A DNA stretch of 64,000 nt from Trichoplax sp. H2 (Eukaryota > Placozoa > Uniplacotomia > Trichoplacea): the NCBI GenBank assembly GCA_003344405.1, contig NOWV01000068.1:186001-250000 (forward strand), written 5' to 3'. Positions 1 to 15,300 of the stretch are shown in pieces. Both the position numbers and the translations under genes were made by a program. How positions within the stretch are numbered: the first letter of the stretch is position 1; the number at the start of each line of letters is the position of its first letter. The notes beneath the pieces are model-generated. The model was not told the origin of the DNA, did no database searches, and saw only the letters and a list, made by a program, of their open reading frames with translations.

Positions 1-358
1 TTTCCAGCATTAACGGAGTTATTTCCTCTTACAATTCTTAGAATACTCGTACTTTCGACAGTGCAATCTTTTTTCAAGCCTCTGCTATTTAGTGTAATAA
101 TCAGATTATCTACCTACTTGTCAATTCGTTATAGAAAATTTTACGTAACGAATAGATATTATCCGCTAAGAAATAATTTATCAAACTTAAACGCCTATTG
201 TAATTTGAAACTATTTGCTACCGTACAAATGCAAGTTATCCATTTCCATTCATTATAATCTTGAATAATCTTACATTTTTTTACTTGTACTGGCTGAAGA
301 GATGTATTTTTTACCTTTCTAAGTTGTAATGTGAACGCTACTAATTTTATTTTTATAG
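1..358. other. 5' flank or intron of the giant gene, no supported exon
   Basis: The first clear exon of the giant gene starts at 359 after a good acceptor (TTTTTATAG). It needs one codon base from an upstream exon, so this stretch is at least partly intron. A plus-strand frame stays open from the window edge to about 258, but it starts from no ATG, is compositionally plain AT-rich sequence, and has none of the Cys/Gly/Pro pattern of the gene. The initiator and signal-peptide exon must lie here unrecognised or, more likely, upstream of the window. Confidence 0.5.
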
Positions 359-3300
359 CCGCTTGTGTTTGCGATGTTGATTGTAATGGGCCAGGAAATG
401 CTACTACATGTGGCATTGGTCACTTCATGACACCGGCAGGATCATGTTATGAATGCAACCCCGGTTACTAGTAAGTAGTAATGAAGATTCTAGTTTGGTT
501 AGAATATTAATTGACAAATATTTATGGTCAAAGGAGACAACTTGAAAGTTCTATTAACAACTCAAATAAATAAAACATAATCTACTAAGTTTTATAATGT
601 TATAGAACAGTTAAAAAATTAATACCACCATGTGATTTTCTTTCCTTTCATGCAGTTGTACTGGAGGAACTGCTGCTCCACAATTGTGCTCATCAGGAAC
701 ATATAATAACAAGACAAAACAAGACAGTTCAAGCTCATGCTTGGTAAGTAAAAGCTAACTTGTAAGCATATCTCTTATTCTTTTACGGTGAAACATACAT
801 TAATAAATATATACTACACATTTTAATATATCAATATTTACACGACTTACGTTGACCATATCACTTCTTGATCATTAATACCATCTTGCATCATTTTTTC
901 AGCTATGCCCTACTGGATATAAATGCCCTAATGTTGACCGAAACCCTGAGTTGTGTACTGCAGGTACATATAATAATAAAACCGGTCAAATTAGTTGCAC
1001 GACATGTCCACCCGGCTATAAATGTACCGATCCTGCCGATGCTCCTGTTGCTTGCGGAACGGGCTACTACAGTGAAGGTAACACAGCTTACTGTACACCG
1101 TGTCCAAGTGGAAAATCATGCTCTATCCAAACAACATCCACTCCAAGTCAATGCTTAGCTGGTACATACGCTGCCAATGGCAGTGCATCATGTAGCGCTT
1201 GCACAAAAGGTCATGAATGTCCTAACAACGAAATGTCACAACCAACTGCTTGTCAAGATGGCAATTATCAACCATCGACCGGTCAATCAGCTTGCATACC
1301 TTGCCCTGCTGGTTATCACTGTACCGATAAAACTGTAGCAATGGCTTGCACAGCTGGACAATACAGTACCAATGGCAATATGACTTGTTTTACATGTCCA
1401 ACTGGAACCTATAGTACATCAGCCGCTGGTTCTTGCACTGCATGTCCAGCCGGTAAAGAGTGCTCTAATCCAGCTTTACCCCAAAATTGCGCATCAGGAA
1501 CATACTCCCTTGGAGGTGCAACATCATGTACAACATGTCCAAATGGTCAGATCGCATTTAATAATCACACTGGTTGCCTAAATTGTGCACCTGGCTACGA
1601 ATGTCCAACGCCGGGAGGAATTCAACAACCATGTCCATCAGGAACATATTCAAATGGCGGTGCTGTTAGCTGTACGATTTGTCCGGCTGGTCAATTCTGT
1701 TTTGATCCTAAAATTTCACCGCAAGGTTGTGCTGCAGGAACTTATTCGACGTCTGGTTCCACTAACTGTACAAAATGTCCAGCTGGTGCTACTTGTAGTA
1801 ACACCGGTATATCAGGATATTGTAATTCTGGTGAATACAGTTTAGAAAGTGCAAGTAGTTGTCAAACTTGTCCTGCAGGTTCTTATTGTCCAACTAAAAC
1901 AGATGCACCTATCCCATGCCCAGCTAAAACTTATTCGACAGCAGGTAAAACGTCATGTACTTCCCTTAATGCTAATGAGTATTTGCTAGGTGGTAGTCCA
2001 ACTGCAACACCATCATTGTGTCAATCGGGCTCAGTAGTATCGGATGATGCTACTAGTTGTCTACCGTGTTCATTGGGTTTTATGTGTCCTAATCCAAGTC
2101 AGAAACCTATTCCATGCCCACCGGGTTATTACCAAAATCAAGTCAATCAAACAAGCTGTATTGTCTGTCCTGCGGCGAAAGCATGTCCTGATAGAAGCAC
2201 AATACCTCAAGATTGTCCAGACGGTACATATAGCGAAGGAGGAAGCACAATATGCCATGTTTGTCCACCTGGTAGAGTTTGTGTTGATAAAGGAAACTTT
2301 AGCAAAGCTATAATATGTACACCAGGAACTTACGCACTTGCTCAAGCGACTGGTGCTTCTTGCACGGCTTGTAGTGCCGGTTCATACTGTCCTAGAACTA
2401 CCGACAACACTGAACTTGCGTGTCCTCCAGGTACTTATTCATTAGGTAACCAAGCAAATTGTACTGTATGCCCTGCAGGTAAAGCTTGTCCTAACCCAGA
2501 TGGCTCAGGAATTGTCGATTGTCAAGCAGGAGAGTACAGTGAAGATGGAGCATCAGCTTGTACGCAATGTCCTGCTGGTACCATGTGCTTATCCATTAAT
2601 GGTACTAATAACTTTGCATGTCCAAGTGGATTTTATGCATTAGCTGGAGCAACAAGCTGTATACCATGTCCACCAGGATATTACTGCCCATATACTGATC
2701 AAGATCAAGTACTTCCATGTACACCTGGTCATTACTCACACGGCAATGCAACTGAATGTACGTTATGTCCATCTGGTTATGCATGTCCAGACACAGCTGT
2801 TTCCGTTACAAATAATACAATTTTCAAATGTCCTGAAGGACAATATTCACTCGGCGGTCAAACAGAATGTAGCCTATGTCCAGCAGGTAGTAAATGTCCA
2901 TCTATTTATGGCGGAATCGAAACATGTCCACCTGGATTCTTTAGTCTTGGAAATTCAGTCAATTGCACAGCTTGCTATGCTGGCTGGCAATGTAACAATC
3001 CCGCAATACCTGTAGGTTGTCCACCCGGTACGTATTCTACCGGACAATCAACTGCTTGTTTACAGTGCGATCGAGGCTTTATATGCCCAGAAAAATCCAG
3101 TTCTCCAAGACCAGAAGGAACGGAATGCCCTACAGGTGGCTACTGTGATGGTCTTCGATTTTATCCTTGTCCAGCTGGTACATATCAACCATACAATCAG
3201 ACGGAATCGATAAAAGAATGCGTTACTTGTCCTGAAGGTTATTATTGCGAAGGCCCTGGTGATAGTAGTTACAGTACAGTCTGTCCAATTGGTTACTTCT

Positions 3301-6300
3301 GTCCTCCTGGTACAACATTTGCCCACCGATTTCCGTGCCCAGGTGGCAAGTTTGGAAATGAAACACAACAAACCACTGAAACTGCAGCATGCCATGCATG
3401 TCCTGAAGGATATTTCTGTCCTGAAGGTGCTACTGGAGGTACGATATGTCCAGCAGGCTACTACTGTCCAGGTGGTAGTTTTGTCGGAACTCAATATGCT
3501 TGTCCAGTAGGAACGTATAGCAATACAACTGGATTAAGCGATCCATCAGTATGTATTACTTGTCCAACTGGTCATTATTGTCCCGGTGGAGTGAATAGCA
3601 AACCATCAACAGCACCAGTTGCATGCCCACCAGGAACATTTAATCCAGATAATGGCACAGGACATCTTATCAATTGCTTGCCTTGCCCGCCAGGATATGC
3701 TTGTATTAATTCAGGTCAAACAACCTATTATTTAACTTGCATTGAAGGCCATTATTGTCCAAATGGTACAATTGCACAAAATCAATATCCTTGCATGCCT
3801 GGTACTTACTCCGGAAAGACCAATTTAACGGCAGCTTCAGAATGCGATATCTGTCCTGAAAGGTATTTCTGTGGATGGGGAACAACGGGTACAATAGGAA
3901 GTGCAACAGGTCCAAAACCATGTCGAGCTGGCTATTACTGTCCATTAGGAACTCCGTTGCCTGATTCATTCCCATGCAATGAAGGAACTTACAATCCGTA
4001 TTATAACTTATCCACTGCAAATGAATGCTTACAATGTCCAGAAGGCAGTTACTGTATTGGTGGACAAGCAAGTCCAACTGGGTTATGTTCACCTGGATTC
4101 TATTGCCCTAACGGTACCAAATATGTCGAGCAGTATGCCTGTCCAAATGGTACCTACAACGGTGACTACGGAGCAAAATCAGTCGCTGATTGTAACGATT
4201 GTACTCAAGGTCACTATTGTGAAAGAGCTGCTATTAAGCCAGAAGAGTGTTGGGAAGGATACTATATGCCTTATGGTGTTAATGCAACAGGTTACTTAAT
4301 TGGTACAGCAGCAAAAGGATCCTCCGATTGTATACCATGTCCAAGTGGTTATCGATGCCCAAATGCTACTATCGATCCAATCTCTTGCGGAATATCGTAT
4401 TATTCAGAAAATGGAACTTCCATCTGCTTAGCATGTAAGCGAGGCCATTATTGTGATGATACTCAAACAACCGAATCTAATATGTTAACGAATAAAAAGT
4501 GTCCAGCTGGTAAACTATGCGGTATTGGATTAAGCTCTGTTTCACAAGCAACCAATTGTAGCATAGGTTATTATTGTCCAGAAGCAACATTAGAAGAAAT
4601 CCCATGTCCGGTAGGAACTTATAATCCCGACAAAGGAGGAAGTAGTCTTGCTAGTTGTTTACCTTGTCCGGCAGGATATTATTGCTTAGCAGCCTCCTCA
4701 ACAACAACTGGTCTTTGCGATCCTGGATATTTTTGCCCTACAAATATATCGAATACTCATCTCGGTATCCTTATTGGTTCCTATGGTCCCAAGCAAGAAC
4801 CATGCCCTCCAAGGACACATTCACTTACATACGGTGGAAAAACTGCAGATGATTGTCCAGGCTGTCCAGGTGGATATTATTGTGAACCTGGTACTAATAA
4901 CCCAGTAGAATGTCCAAAAGGTTATTATTGCAAACCAGGGTCAGATAAGCCAGATCCATGTCCTCTGGGAAGTTATGGTAATACCACCCTTCTTGTTTAT
5001 TCTGAAAATTGTACACGCTGCGACCCAGGTTGGTTCTGCGATACCCGTGGATTAATGACACCTACAGGCAAATGTGATGCTGGTTATGTTTGTTACCGTG
5101 GAGCTACTACATCAACACCCACTGATGGAGTAACAGGAGAAATATGTCCAACTGGTGGCTACTGTATCACAGGTACTGGAAGTCCATTGCCTTGTCCACC
5201 TGGTACCTTCAGCAATGTCTCTGGAGCTGTCGATCAATCTGGTTGTACTGCATGCACACCTGGATATTATTGCTCACAAACAAGTCGACCAGAGCCAACT
5301 GGACCATGCGATGGTGGATTCTACTGTAATGGAAGCGCTGTTGTTTCAAAACAACACATAACAGATCCTGGACATTACGCACCAGCTGGATCTGCTGGAC
5401 AATATCAGTGTCCAGCAGGTACCTACATGCCACTGCATAATGCATCTATTTGTTGGAGTTGTAAAGCTGGATACTTTTGTCCGGTGGTCGGAATGACAGA
5501 ACCTATCACTTGTCCAGCAGGTGCATATTGCCCAACAGGAACTTTTGAACCCAAAGATTGTCCAGCTGGTACATTTTCAAACACTACTCATCTAACCAGT
5601 CAGTCAGAATGTATTACCTGCTTCAGAGGTCAGTATTGTCATACAGGTGGTTTGACTGAGCCAAGTGGATACTGTGATGCAGGTTATGTTTGCAATGCCG
5701 GAGCTCGTTCACCAGATCCCGCCTATGTTAGTGGACAAGTTGAATATGGTGATTTATGTCCTGCAGGTCATTATTGTGAGTCGGGTGCATTATATGCTGT
5801 GCCTTGTCCACTCGGTACTTACCTTGAAATACGCGGTAAAGGCTCTAAATCCGATTGTAGATCGTGCCCACCAGGTTATTACTGCGCCCCAGAAGGACAA
5901 GTAAATGCAACTGGCCTTTGCAATGAAGGTTATTACTGTATAGCCAATGCTACCTCTGCTACACCTACTGACAAAGTAACTGGAGATATCTGTCCTATTG
6001 GACATTACTGCATTGCTGGATCCACAACCTTTAAAGTATGCGAGGCTGGAACTTATGCGAATAGTACAGGACAAGCAATTTGCGATGACTGCCCGATAGG
6101 TTATAAATGTCCTTATGGAACAGCTCAACCTGAAATATGTCCAAAAGGATTCGCTTGCGCTGCAAAAACTGGTAGTACACCAGATGAATGCAACTTCGGA
6201 ACGTTTAGCAATGTCACAGGATTATCCTCTATTACCCAATGTCAATCATGTCCAGCTGGATACTATTGTGCAACGAAAGGATTAGCTGCACCAACTGGTA

Positions 6301-9300
6301 AATGTACTGCCGGCTTTTATTGTCTACCAGGTTCGAGAACAGCACAACCAAAAGATATCAGCGAAGGGACAGGTGGACCCTGTCCTAAAGGAAATTACTG
6401 TCCAGAAGGTAGCGCAGCTCCCGTACCATGCCCACCAGGACGTTATAGTGGAGCTGATCACTTGACAGCAGAAACCGATTGTTTTGTATGCCCTGCAGGA
6501 TCCTACTGTGATGGGAGTGATCCTACCAAAGTTACTGGAGCATGTAGTGATGGCTATTATTGCAATGCTGGATCAGGCAGTACAACACCCAATAGAACTG
6601 ATTGGGGCGCAATATGTCCGACTGGTTCTAAATGTACTAATGGATTCAGACAAGATTGTCCTTCTGGTACTTATCAAAACACGACTGGAAAGACAACTTG
6701 TGTTGACTGTCCAGCAGGATTTTATTGCCTCCAAGGTAGTAATGAACCTGTAACATGCCCTGCTGGTTATTGGTGTGGTCTTAAAACTACGACAGTGAAT
6801 GAAAATCCATGTCCTATTGGCACTTATAATAATATTACTGGAACAATATCAGTAGCAGCTTGTCTTGCTTGCACTCCTGGCTACTATTGTGATCTTCCAG
6901 GACAAACCTATCCAAAAGATCAATGCGATGGCGGATGGTATTGTAGTAGTGGTGCAACGGTTGCTAGACCAACTGTAGCATCAGAAGGTGGTCAATGTAG
7001 ATCGGGTTATTACTGTCCAAAAGGAAGCACAGCAGAAATACCTTGTACAGCTGGCATGTATTGTAGTAGTGTTGGATTAGTAGCTCCTGAAGGCAACTGT
7101 TCAGCAGGTTATTATTGTACATTACAGGCTAACACACCAGCGCCAAGTAGTGTTGTCCAAGGTGGCAATATCTGTCCAATGGGTAAATATTGCCCACTTG
7201 GTAGTGTTGCTGGGTTAGATTGTCCAATAGGTCGATTTGGCAATACAACCGGCAATACAGCTATAACCGACTGCCATCTTTGTTCACATGGACATTATTG
7301 TGCAACACCTGGCTTAACAAAACCAAGCGGCTCATGTAATCCTGGCTATTATTGCCCTCCAAGTCAAACATCACCATCACCTTCAAGTTACATTTGCCCG
7401 GCAGGTAGTTATTGTATCTCCGGAAGTACTGAACCAGTTAATTGTCCTTCTGGCTATTATCAAGATGAAATAGGCCAAGGAAGTTGTAAAGTCTGCTGGG
7501 AAGGGTATTTCTGCGATAACTCTCACGTTATCGGTAAATTTGTATATGGAAATAGTTCATGCCCTGCTGGTCATTATTGCCCTAATGGTACCAAATTCGC
7601 TGTACAATATCCTTGTCCAGTTGGTACTTATAGTGATAAAGAAAACTTAATTGAAGTCAGTCAATGTCAACCTTGCCCAGCTGGATATTACTGTCCTGTA
7701 CCCGGTGCTACTAATTATACCCTGAAGTGTAGTGGTGGTTACTTTTGTAAATCTGGAGCCAAAACTGCAACACCAACACAAGGCTCAGATGCTGATGTCT
7801 GTCCTGCAGGATTTTACTGTCCTGAAGGCGCAATGCAACCAAAACAATGTCCACTTGGTACCTATAGCCCAACCACTGGAATCACTGCGGAAAGCGATTG
7901 CCTCAATTGTACAATAGGCAATTATTGTGGTGAATTAAATCTCACAAGTCCTAGCGGTAAATGTCAGGCCGGCTACTATTGCCCGTGGAAGTCAGATAGA
8001 TTTGATATGCAAGCATGTCCTGTTGGACATTATTGCCCTGAAGGGACATTGGAACCGGTAAAATGTCCATCCGGAACTTTCTCCAATACTACTATACTGA
8101 AAACAAGTAATGATTGTACACTATGTACACCTGGTTACTATTGTGGCTCGACTGGACTTACACAGCCAACCGGTAAATGCAATGCTGGCTATTACTGCCC
8201 AGCTGGATCGAATACTTCACAACCTTCCGCCTACACTTGCCCAATTGGTGCTTTCTGTCTTGAAGGCAGCGCTAATCCAACATATTGTGCCAACTCAACA
8301 TGGCAAAATACTACCAAATCATCTAGTTGTAATACCTGTGAAGCTGGATATTACTGCATAGAAAGTCATCAACCTCGCTCTTGCCCTGAAGGCTACTATT
8401 GTCCCGCTGGTACAGGAAACGACTGGAAATCATGTCCACGTGGTACTTATAGTTCTATTTCGGGATTGCATGATATCTCTCAATGTAAGCCGTGCGATGC
8501 AGGCAAATATTGCAGTCAGGAGCATGCAACAGCACCTACAGGCGATTGTTATGCCGGTTATTACTGTTCATCCGGCTCAGATAGGCCAAATCCAAGTGGT
8601 GACAACATAACAACAATCATAGGCAATGATACATGTCCTTACTTCCAAGGAAAACAAACTGGTGATGGAGCTCCTTGTCCAGCCGGTCATTACTGTCCAC
8701 AAGGAAGTGATATGCCGATGCAATGCCCCGTTGGTACTTATGGACCTACAGCAGGTGCATCAAATTGTACTGCTTGTCCGCCAGGATATACTTGCGAAAC
8801 TGCTGGTATAGCTACTCTAAGTCAAGCTTGTCCTAAAGGATATTATTGTTTAGCTGGATCGACAAACAAATATGCGACACCTTGCCCAGCTGGTACTTAT
8901 AACGATGTAGATGGTATAACACACGAATCAGCTTGTAAGAACTGCACACCTGGTATGTACTGCTCCGGTAGTGGACTAACTCAGCCATCTGGTTATTGCT
9001 ACGGTGGTTACTACTGTGCTAGTGGATCAAAGACACCAACACCATCCGGTGAAGGAGGTAATAAATGTGTTGCAGGTGAAATTTGCATCGAAGGATCTAC
9101 TGGACCTCAAAAATGCCCAGGTGGTTATTATTGCGCAACTGAGAGACTCAATGCTACTACTGGTCAATGCGATCCCGGCTACTTCTGTAGTCTTGGAGCA
9201 ACCTTATCCAATCCAACCGATGCAACTGGAGGCCAGTGTCCAGTTGGACATTACTGTGAAGCTGGCAGTACCAGCCCCAAATCTTGTCCACCAGGAACTT

Positions 9301-12300
9301 TCTCGTCAGAGGTCGGCAACACCAACATATCAGCTTGCTATCAATGTCCAGCTACGAAATATTGTGCAGGATCAGCTAATGCCAATTATACTGGACTATG
9401 TGGTGCAGGATACTTCTGTACTGGCGGAGAAACAGAAATGCAGCCAATTAGTAATATTTGCTGGCAAGGCCATTATTGTCCTACTGGCAGTTATCAACCA
9501 TCAAAATGTCCACCAGGTACTTACCAAGACGAATTAGGAAAATCATCATGCAAAGATTGTCCTGCAGGATATTTCTGTGACAGTTCTGGTTCAGCTGTTG
9601 TTAGTTTTAATAATTCCGCTTGTCCATCAGGATATTACTGTCCATCTAAAACACAAACAGCAAATCAATTTCCATGCCCAGCTGGAACTTATAATAATAT
9701 AACGGGAAGATCAAGTCAATCAGGTTGTGCTTCATGTCCTAGTGGTTATTATTGTAGCTCAGAACATCTTAGCGAGCCGACAGGATTGTGCGATGCAGGC
9801 TATTATTGCTCCGGTGCATCAAACACTTCGAAGCCTACTGGTGGTAGCGAAGGCGATGTATGTCCGCCAGGACATTATTGCGAACAAGGTAGCACGCAAC
9901 CTACTGCTTGTCCAGCGGGAACATTTAACCCTTCAAATCAAGCGACTAGTGTAAACGATTGCTTAAACTGTACTGGAGGTTACTATTGTGATACTAAAGG
10001 ATCAGTAAGTGGTACAGCGAAGCCATGTCAACAAGGATATTATTGCGATAGTGGTGCTACATCAGCAACATTCAAAAACTGTCCGGCTGGCTCTTATTGT
10101 CCAGCCAATACTCAAACACCTGTGCCATGTCCGACAGGAACTTGGTCAGATGTAACCAATCTTGCATCAGCTTCCGCTTGTAAAAACTGTACAGCAGGAT
10201 ATTACTGTCCAGCTAGTGGCCAAACTAGTGCAACATTAGAATGCTTTGGTGGGTATTATTGCCCAGCTGGAAGTAACGTTCCACAACCAGCAGGCTATAA
10301 ATGTCCAACAGGTATGTACTGTCCAAATGGTAGCTCCGTACCACAATCATGCAAAGCAGGCTATTACACCGATTTCCCTGGTGCTTCAGAGTGCCTCATG
10401 TGTCCTGCCGGTTCATATTGCTTACCAGTTACATCACCAGATAATATCACATTGTCTAAAGTAGATTGTCCGGAAGGATATTACTGCCCTGCAGGAACTG
10501 GATATAATATCCGCTCTTGTCCATCTGGTACTTATAGTAATCAATTCAACTTAACTGATCATACGGGGTGTATAGCTTGTCCGGGTGGTAGTTACTGTTT
10601 AAATCCAGCACAAACAACAACAACTGGCTTATGTAGCGCAGGATATTATTGCCAGTCTGGAGTTAATCGGCCCGATCCTAGCTACAACAGTTCGATCATG
10701 ATTGCAACTGTCACCCCAAATCTATCGGTGAATGTAAGCTTTACTTGCCCTCAACAGAGCTTAGGAACTGGAATTGGAGGTATTTGTCCTATTGGACATT
10801 ATTGCCAACAAGGTTCAGTTAATCCGACGCCTTGCCCTGCTGGAACATATAACAATAAAGTAGGCCAATCATCATGCTTTACATGTCCCAGTGGTTATTA
10901 TTGTCCTGATAATGCTACAATCCACTATGTAGACAAACCCTGCCCAACAGGTCATTGGTGTGGCAACGGTACAATCAATCAATACGAAAATCCTTGTCCT
11001 CTTGGCACATATAACGATCAAAATGGAAAATCAGTAATAACTGATTGTTTGCAATGCCCACCAGGAAAATATTGTGGATCAACTGGTCTTAGTACATGGT
11101 CAGGAATATGTGCAGCAGGATGGTATTGTGAACTTAGTGCGATCACAAATATGACAACAACTCGTGGAGGCCAATGTCAAGCTGGATATTACTGCCCAGC
11201 TGGGTCATCTGCTCCAATTGCTTGTCTCTCAGGAATGTATTGTCCAACAAATGGACTTGACAGCCCATATGCACAATGTCAAGCAGGTTTCTATTGTATA
11301 AATGCTTCAACTACTGCAGCTCCAACCGATGGTATCACGGGTAATCGTTGTCCAACCGGTCATTATTGTCCTAAAGGAAGTTCATGGCCTATTAAATGTC
11401 CTGCTAGTAGTTACAATCCAACCGTTGAAAATTATAATCAGTCTGCATGTCTAAGATGTTTACCGGGTAGAGCTTGTACTCAATCAGGTTTATCGGCTCC
11501 TGACAAAAATTGTAGCGCTGGATTCTACTGTCCTGGAAATCAGAGTACTGCAACACCTTTCGATTATGTTTGTCCGAAAGGTAACTACTGTCCAGAAGGT
11601 GCTTATGGTCCAATTCGATGTAAAGCAGGAGAATATCAAGATACAACAGGATCTGCAACCTGCAAAAGCTGCCCTAAAGGATACTTCTGTAATAGTTCTA
11701 GTGAAATTACAGTGCTTACTGATGCTTTGCTCTGTCCGGCAGGTTATTACTGCCCAGAAGGAACGACACGCGAAAATGAATATCCATGTCCTATTGGAAC
11801 ATTCAGTGACAAATCTGGAGTGATAAATAGTAGTAGTTGCAATCCTTGTACACCTGGCTATTATTGTGCTGAACTAGCACGTACTTTACCCAATGGACTA
11901 TGTGATGCTGGATATTTCTGTAAGCAAAACGCAAAATCAGCTACGCCTATCCAAGGAAGTGATGCTAATGTCTGTCCTGTAGGAAAATATTGTCCAACTG
12001 GATCTGCTGAGCCAATTAATTGCCCATTAGGAACATTTAACGCTCTTACTGGATTAACAAGCGACTCAGAATGTAGCTTATGTACCAATGGTTCTTACTG
12101 CTCTGTACCTGGGCTAACTGGACCAAACGGCCAGTGCTCACCAGGATATTACTGCGATGCAGGTTCCAATAGTAGTACTGCTAATATTTGTCCAAAAGGA
12201 TACTATTGTCCATTGGCTACAGTCAATCCAATCCCATGCCCAGTGGGTTATTTCTCTAATGTCGAAGGATTAAAACATTCGGGCGAATGCACTGTTTGTA

Positions 12301-15300
12301 CTGCTGGTATGTACTGCGCTACTTTAGGAGCAACTGAACCAACAGGTTATTGCGATCCGGGATATTATTGTCCACCAAATACACCTAACAGTAATAGTCA
12401 ACCAGCCGCTTATAAATGCCCAGCAGCTAATTATTGTCCAGCTAATAGCTCTCAACCTATAATGTGTAAACCAGGAACATACACGAACGTAAGCCAAGCT
12501 AGTGTTTGTACAAACTGTCCAAGTGGATACTACTGTCTAAATGGTGCCATAGTCGGAGCCTGTCCTGAAGGCTTTTATTGTCCAGAAGGAACTAGTTCAG
12601 AATTTAAGTCATGCCCACGCGGAACGTATAGTGAAGTAAAAGGCCTTACAAGTATCAATGAATGCAAGCAATGCAGCAAAGGCATGTACTGTAGTGAATT
12701 GAACGCTACAGCAGTAACTGGTCCATGTAGTACTGGCTATTATTGCGTAAGTGGAGCCGATCGTCCAAATCCAGTCAATTCTACAGGTTCCTGCAATGGA
12801 TCGCAAGTAGGAGTTGGAGATGCTTGCCCTTTGGGCTATTACTGTCCAAGCGGAAGTGATTTCCCCATTGCATGTGGCGCAGGTACATTTGCAAATGTCT
12901 CCGGGTTAGGTAGCTGTTATACTTGTCCGGCTGGATACTACTGTGAAGTAGCCTCTAGAACTTACACCAATTCAAGATGTCCACCAGGTTATGCCTGTCC
13001 GGCTGGAACTAAATCTGCATATGAAAATGCATGTCCACCCGGCAAACTTAATAATGTATCTGGAGCACTATCATTAACTGATTGTCAACCTTGTCCTAGC
13101 GGTAAATACTGTGGATGGAGTGGTCTATCAGCTCCAACTGGCGACTGTAGTCGTGGCTGGACTTGTACAGGTGGTAGTGCAACACCAAAACCAAATACTA
13201 CCAGTGAAGGAGGCTATGTCTGTCCGATGGGCTATTTCTGCTTAGAAGGTGGCACAACACCACAGGCATGCACTGCTGGCAAATATTGTAATAGTCAAGG
13301 TATATTTGAACCCACTGGAAATTGTACTGCAGGCTATTATTGTCCTCAAGGTGCAACTAGCCCTACTCAAATCCAATGTCCAGCAGGATATTACTGTCTT
13401 GAGGGTAGCGCAACACCAAATGAATGTCCTGAAGGTACTTATAGGAATTCAGCTCGAGGAGTATCAATAAATGATTGCTTTCCTTGTACTCCTGGCGATT
13501 ATTGTAACGGTACAGCTAGAACAGTTACTGCTGGTAAGTGTGATCAAGGTTATTACTGCCCAAGCGGCCAATCTATACCAAATCCATCTCAGTATCAATG
13601 TCCGGAGGGATACTATTGCTCTATTGGTACTGCAACACCACAAAATTGTCCTAGAGGTCAATATCAACCACAGAAAGGTCAATCTGCTTGTGTAACATGT
13701 CCAGCCGGTTATACTTGCGATACTAGTTTAGCTCCAATTGATAACTTAGCTAACGCCTCATGTATCACCGGATATTACTGTCCAATGGGAACAAAATTTG
13801 CAACGGAATATCCTTGCCCAATTGGTACCTTCAATAACCGTACTGGTATAACTTCAATTAATAATTGTTCTACTTGCTTAGCTGGATATTACTGTGGTAG
13901 CAGTGGATTATCAGTACCGACAGGCAAATGCAATCCAGGATATATCTGTCCAACAGGAATGCAATCCCCATCACCAGCTGGAACTGAATGTCCACTAGGA
14001 AAGTATTGTGTTGCTGGATCAACTATAGGTTCTGATTGTCCTGACGGTACTTATACACCTCACAATGGTAGTAAATCCATAACTGATTGTGAATCATGCC
14101 CAGCTGGAAAGTATTGCAAGAGTGCAATAACTGCTAATGGTGGAGCTGAAGATTGTGATGAAGGTTATGTTTGTATTAGCCGTGCTACAATACCAAATCC
14201 AAGAGATAATACAACTGGTTACGTTTGCCCAGTTGGCAATTACTGTCCGAAAGGATCTAAAGTAGAACTTCCTTGCAACGCCGGAACTTACGCACCAATA
14301 GCCGGTCAGGCAACTTGCTGGGCATGTCCTGCAAGTCAAACTTGCTCTAAAAAAGGAATGTTCATCCCAGAGGCTTGTCCAGCAGGTTCTTATTGTCCAA
14401 ATGGAACAAGCAATGCCACCGGTGTATTCTGCCCTCCAGGAACTTATTCTAGTGGTGTAAATCTAACAAGTGAATCAGAATGTTTGAGTTGTCCAATAGG
14501 TAAATATTGCAATCTAGCCGGACAAGTTAATTATACAGGAGATTGTGCAGCTGGCTATTTATGTGGAGGCGGCGCAGTTTCACCAACCCCAACGATGACA
14601 TCAGGAACTAACCGATTATGCCCAATTGGTAAATATTGCTTACAAGGAAGTATCGCGCCAATTGATTGCCCACCAGGATCCATTCGCCCTGTAGTAGGTG
14701 CATCAAGTACGGCCGATTGTTGGCCTTGTCCTGCTGGTCGTTACTGTGCCAGTGCAGGTGCCATAGCTGCAACTGGAACTTGCTCAGAAGGCTACTACTG
14801 CCCTGCAGAAGCTGTCATTCAAGTACCAACACCTAGTGCCTATATTTGTCCACGCGGATTCTACTGCGGTAATGGTACTATTACGCCAGCTGGGTGCGCA
14901 CCAGGTACATATCAGCCTCTGCAAGGTAAAACAAGTTGCGATCCATGCCCTATCGGAAATTATTGTCCCTCAAATTCATCATCGCCTATCTCTTGTGCAG
15001 CCCATTCATATTGTCCGGTAGGCTCAGGTCAGCCGACATTCTGTCCAAATGGAACTTATACAACGTCAGATGTTCGAGGATTAACAAACCCCTCTCAATG
15101 TATACCATGTATTAATGGATCTTTCTGTCAATTTGGAAAGATAATTGGCTTCTGTAATCCAGGTTATTGGTGTAAGACTGGCTCGCCAACACCTACACCC
15201 GATAGTAGCTATCCAGTTACCATTGGACAGAAATGCCCAGTTGGTAGTTATTGTCCAGCAGGAACTACACTTCCAATCAAGTGTAACGACGGTTTAGTAA

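Noticed and set aside
61-258. Open frame at the left edge as a signal-peptide exon
   Set aside because: It begins with GTG rather than ATG, its hydrophobic part is followed by many basic and aromatic residues without a cleavage-like site, and no donor of the required phase was found before 359.
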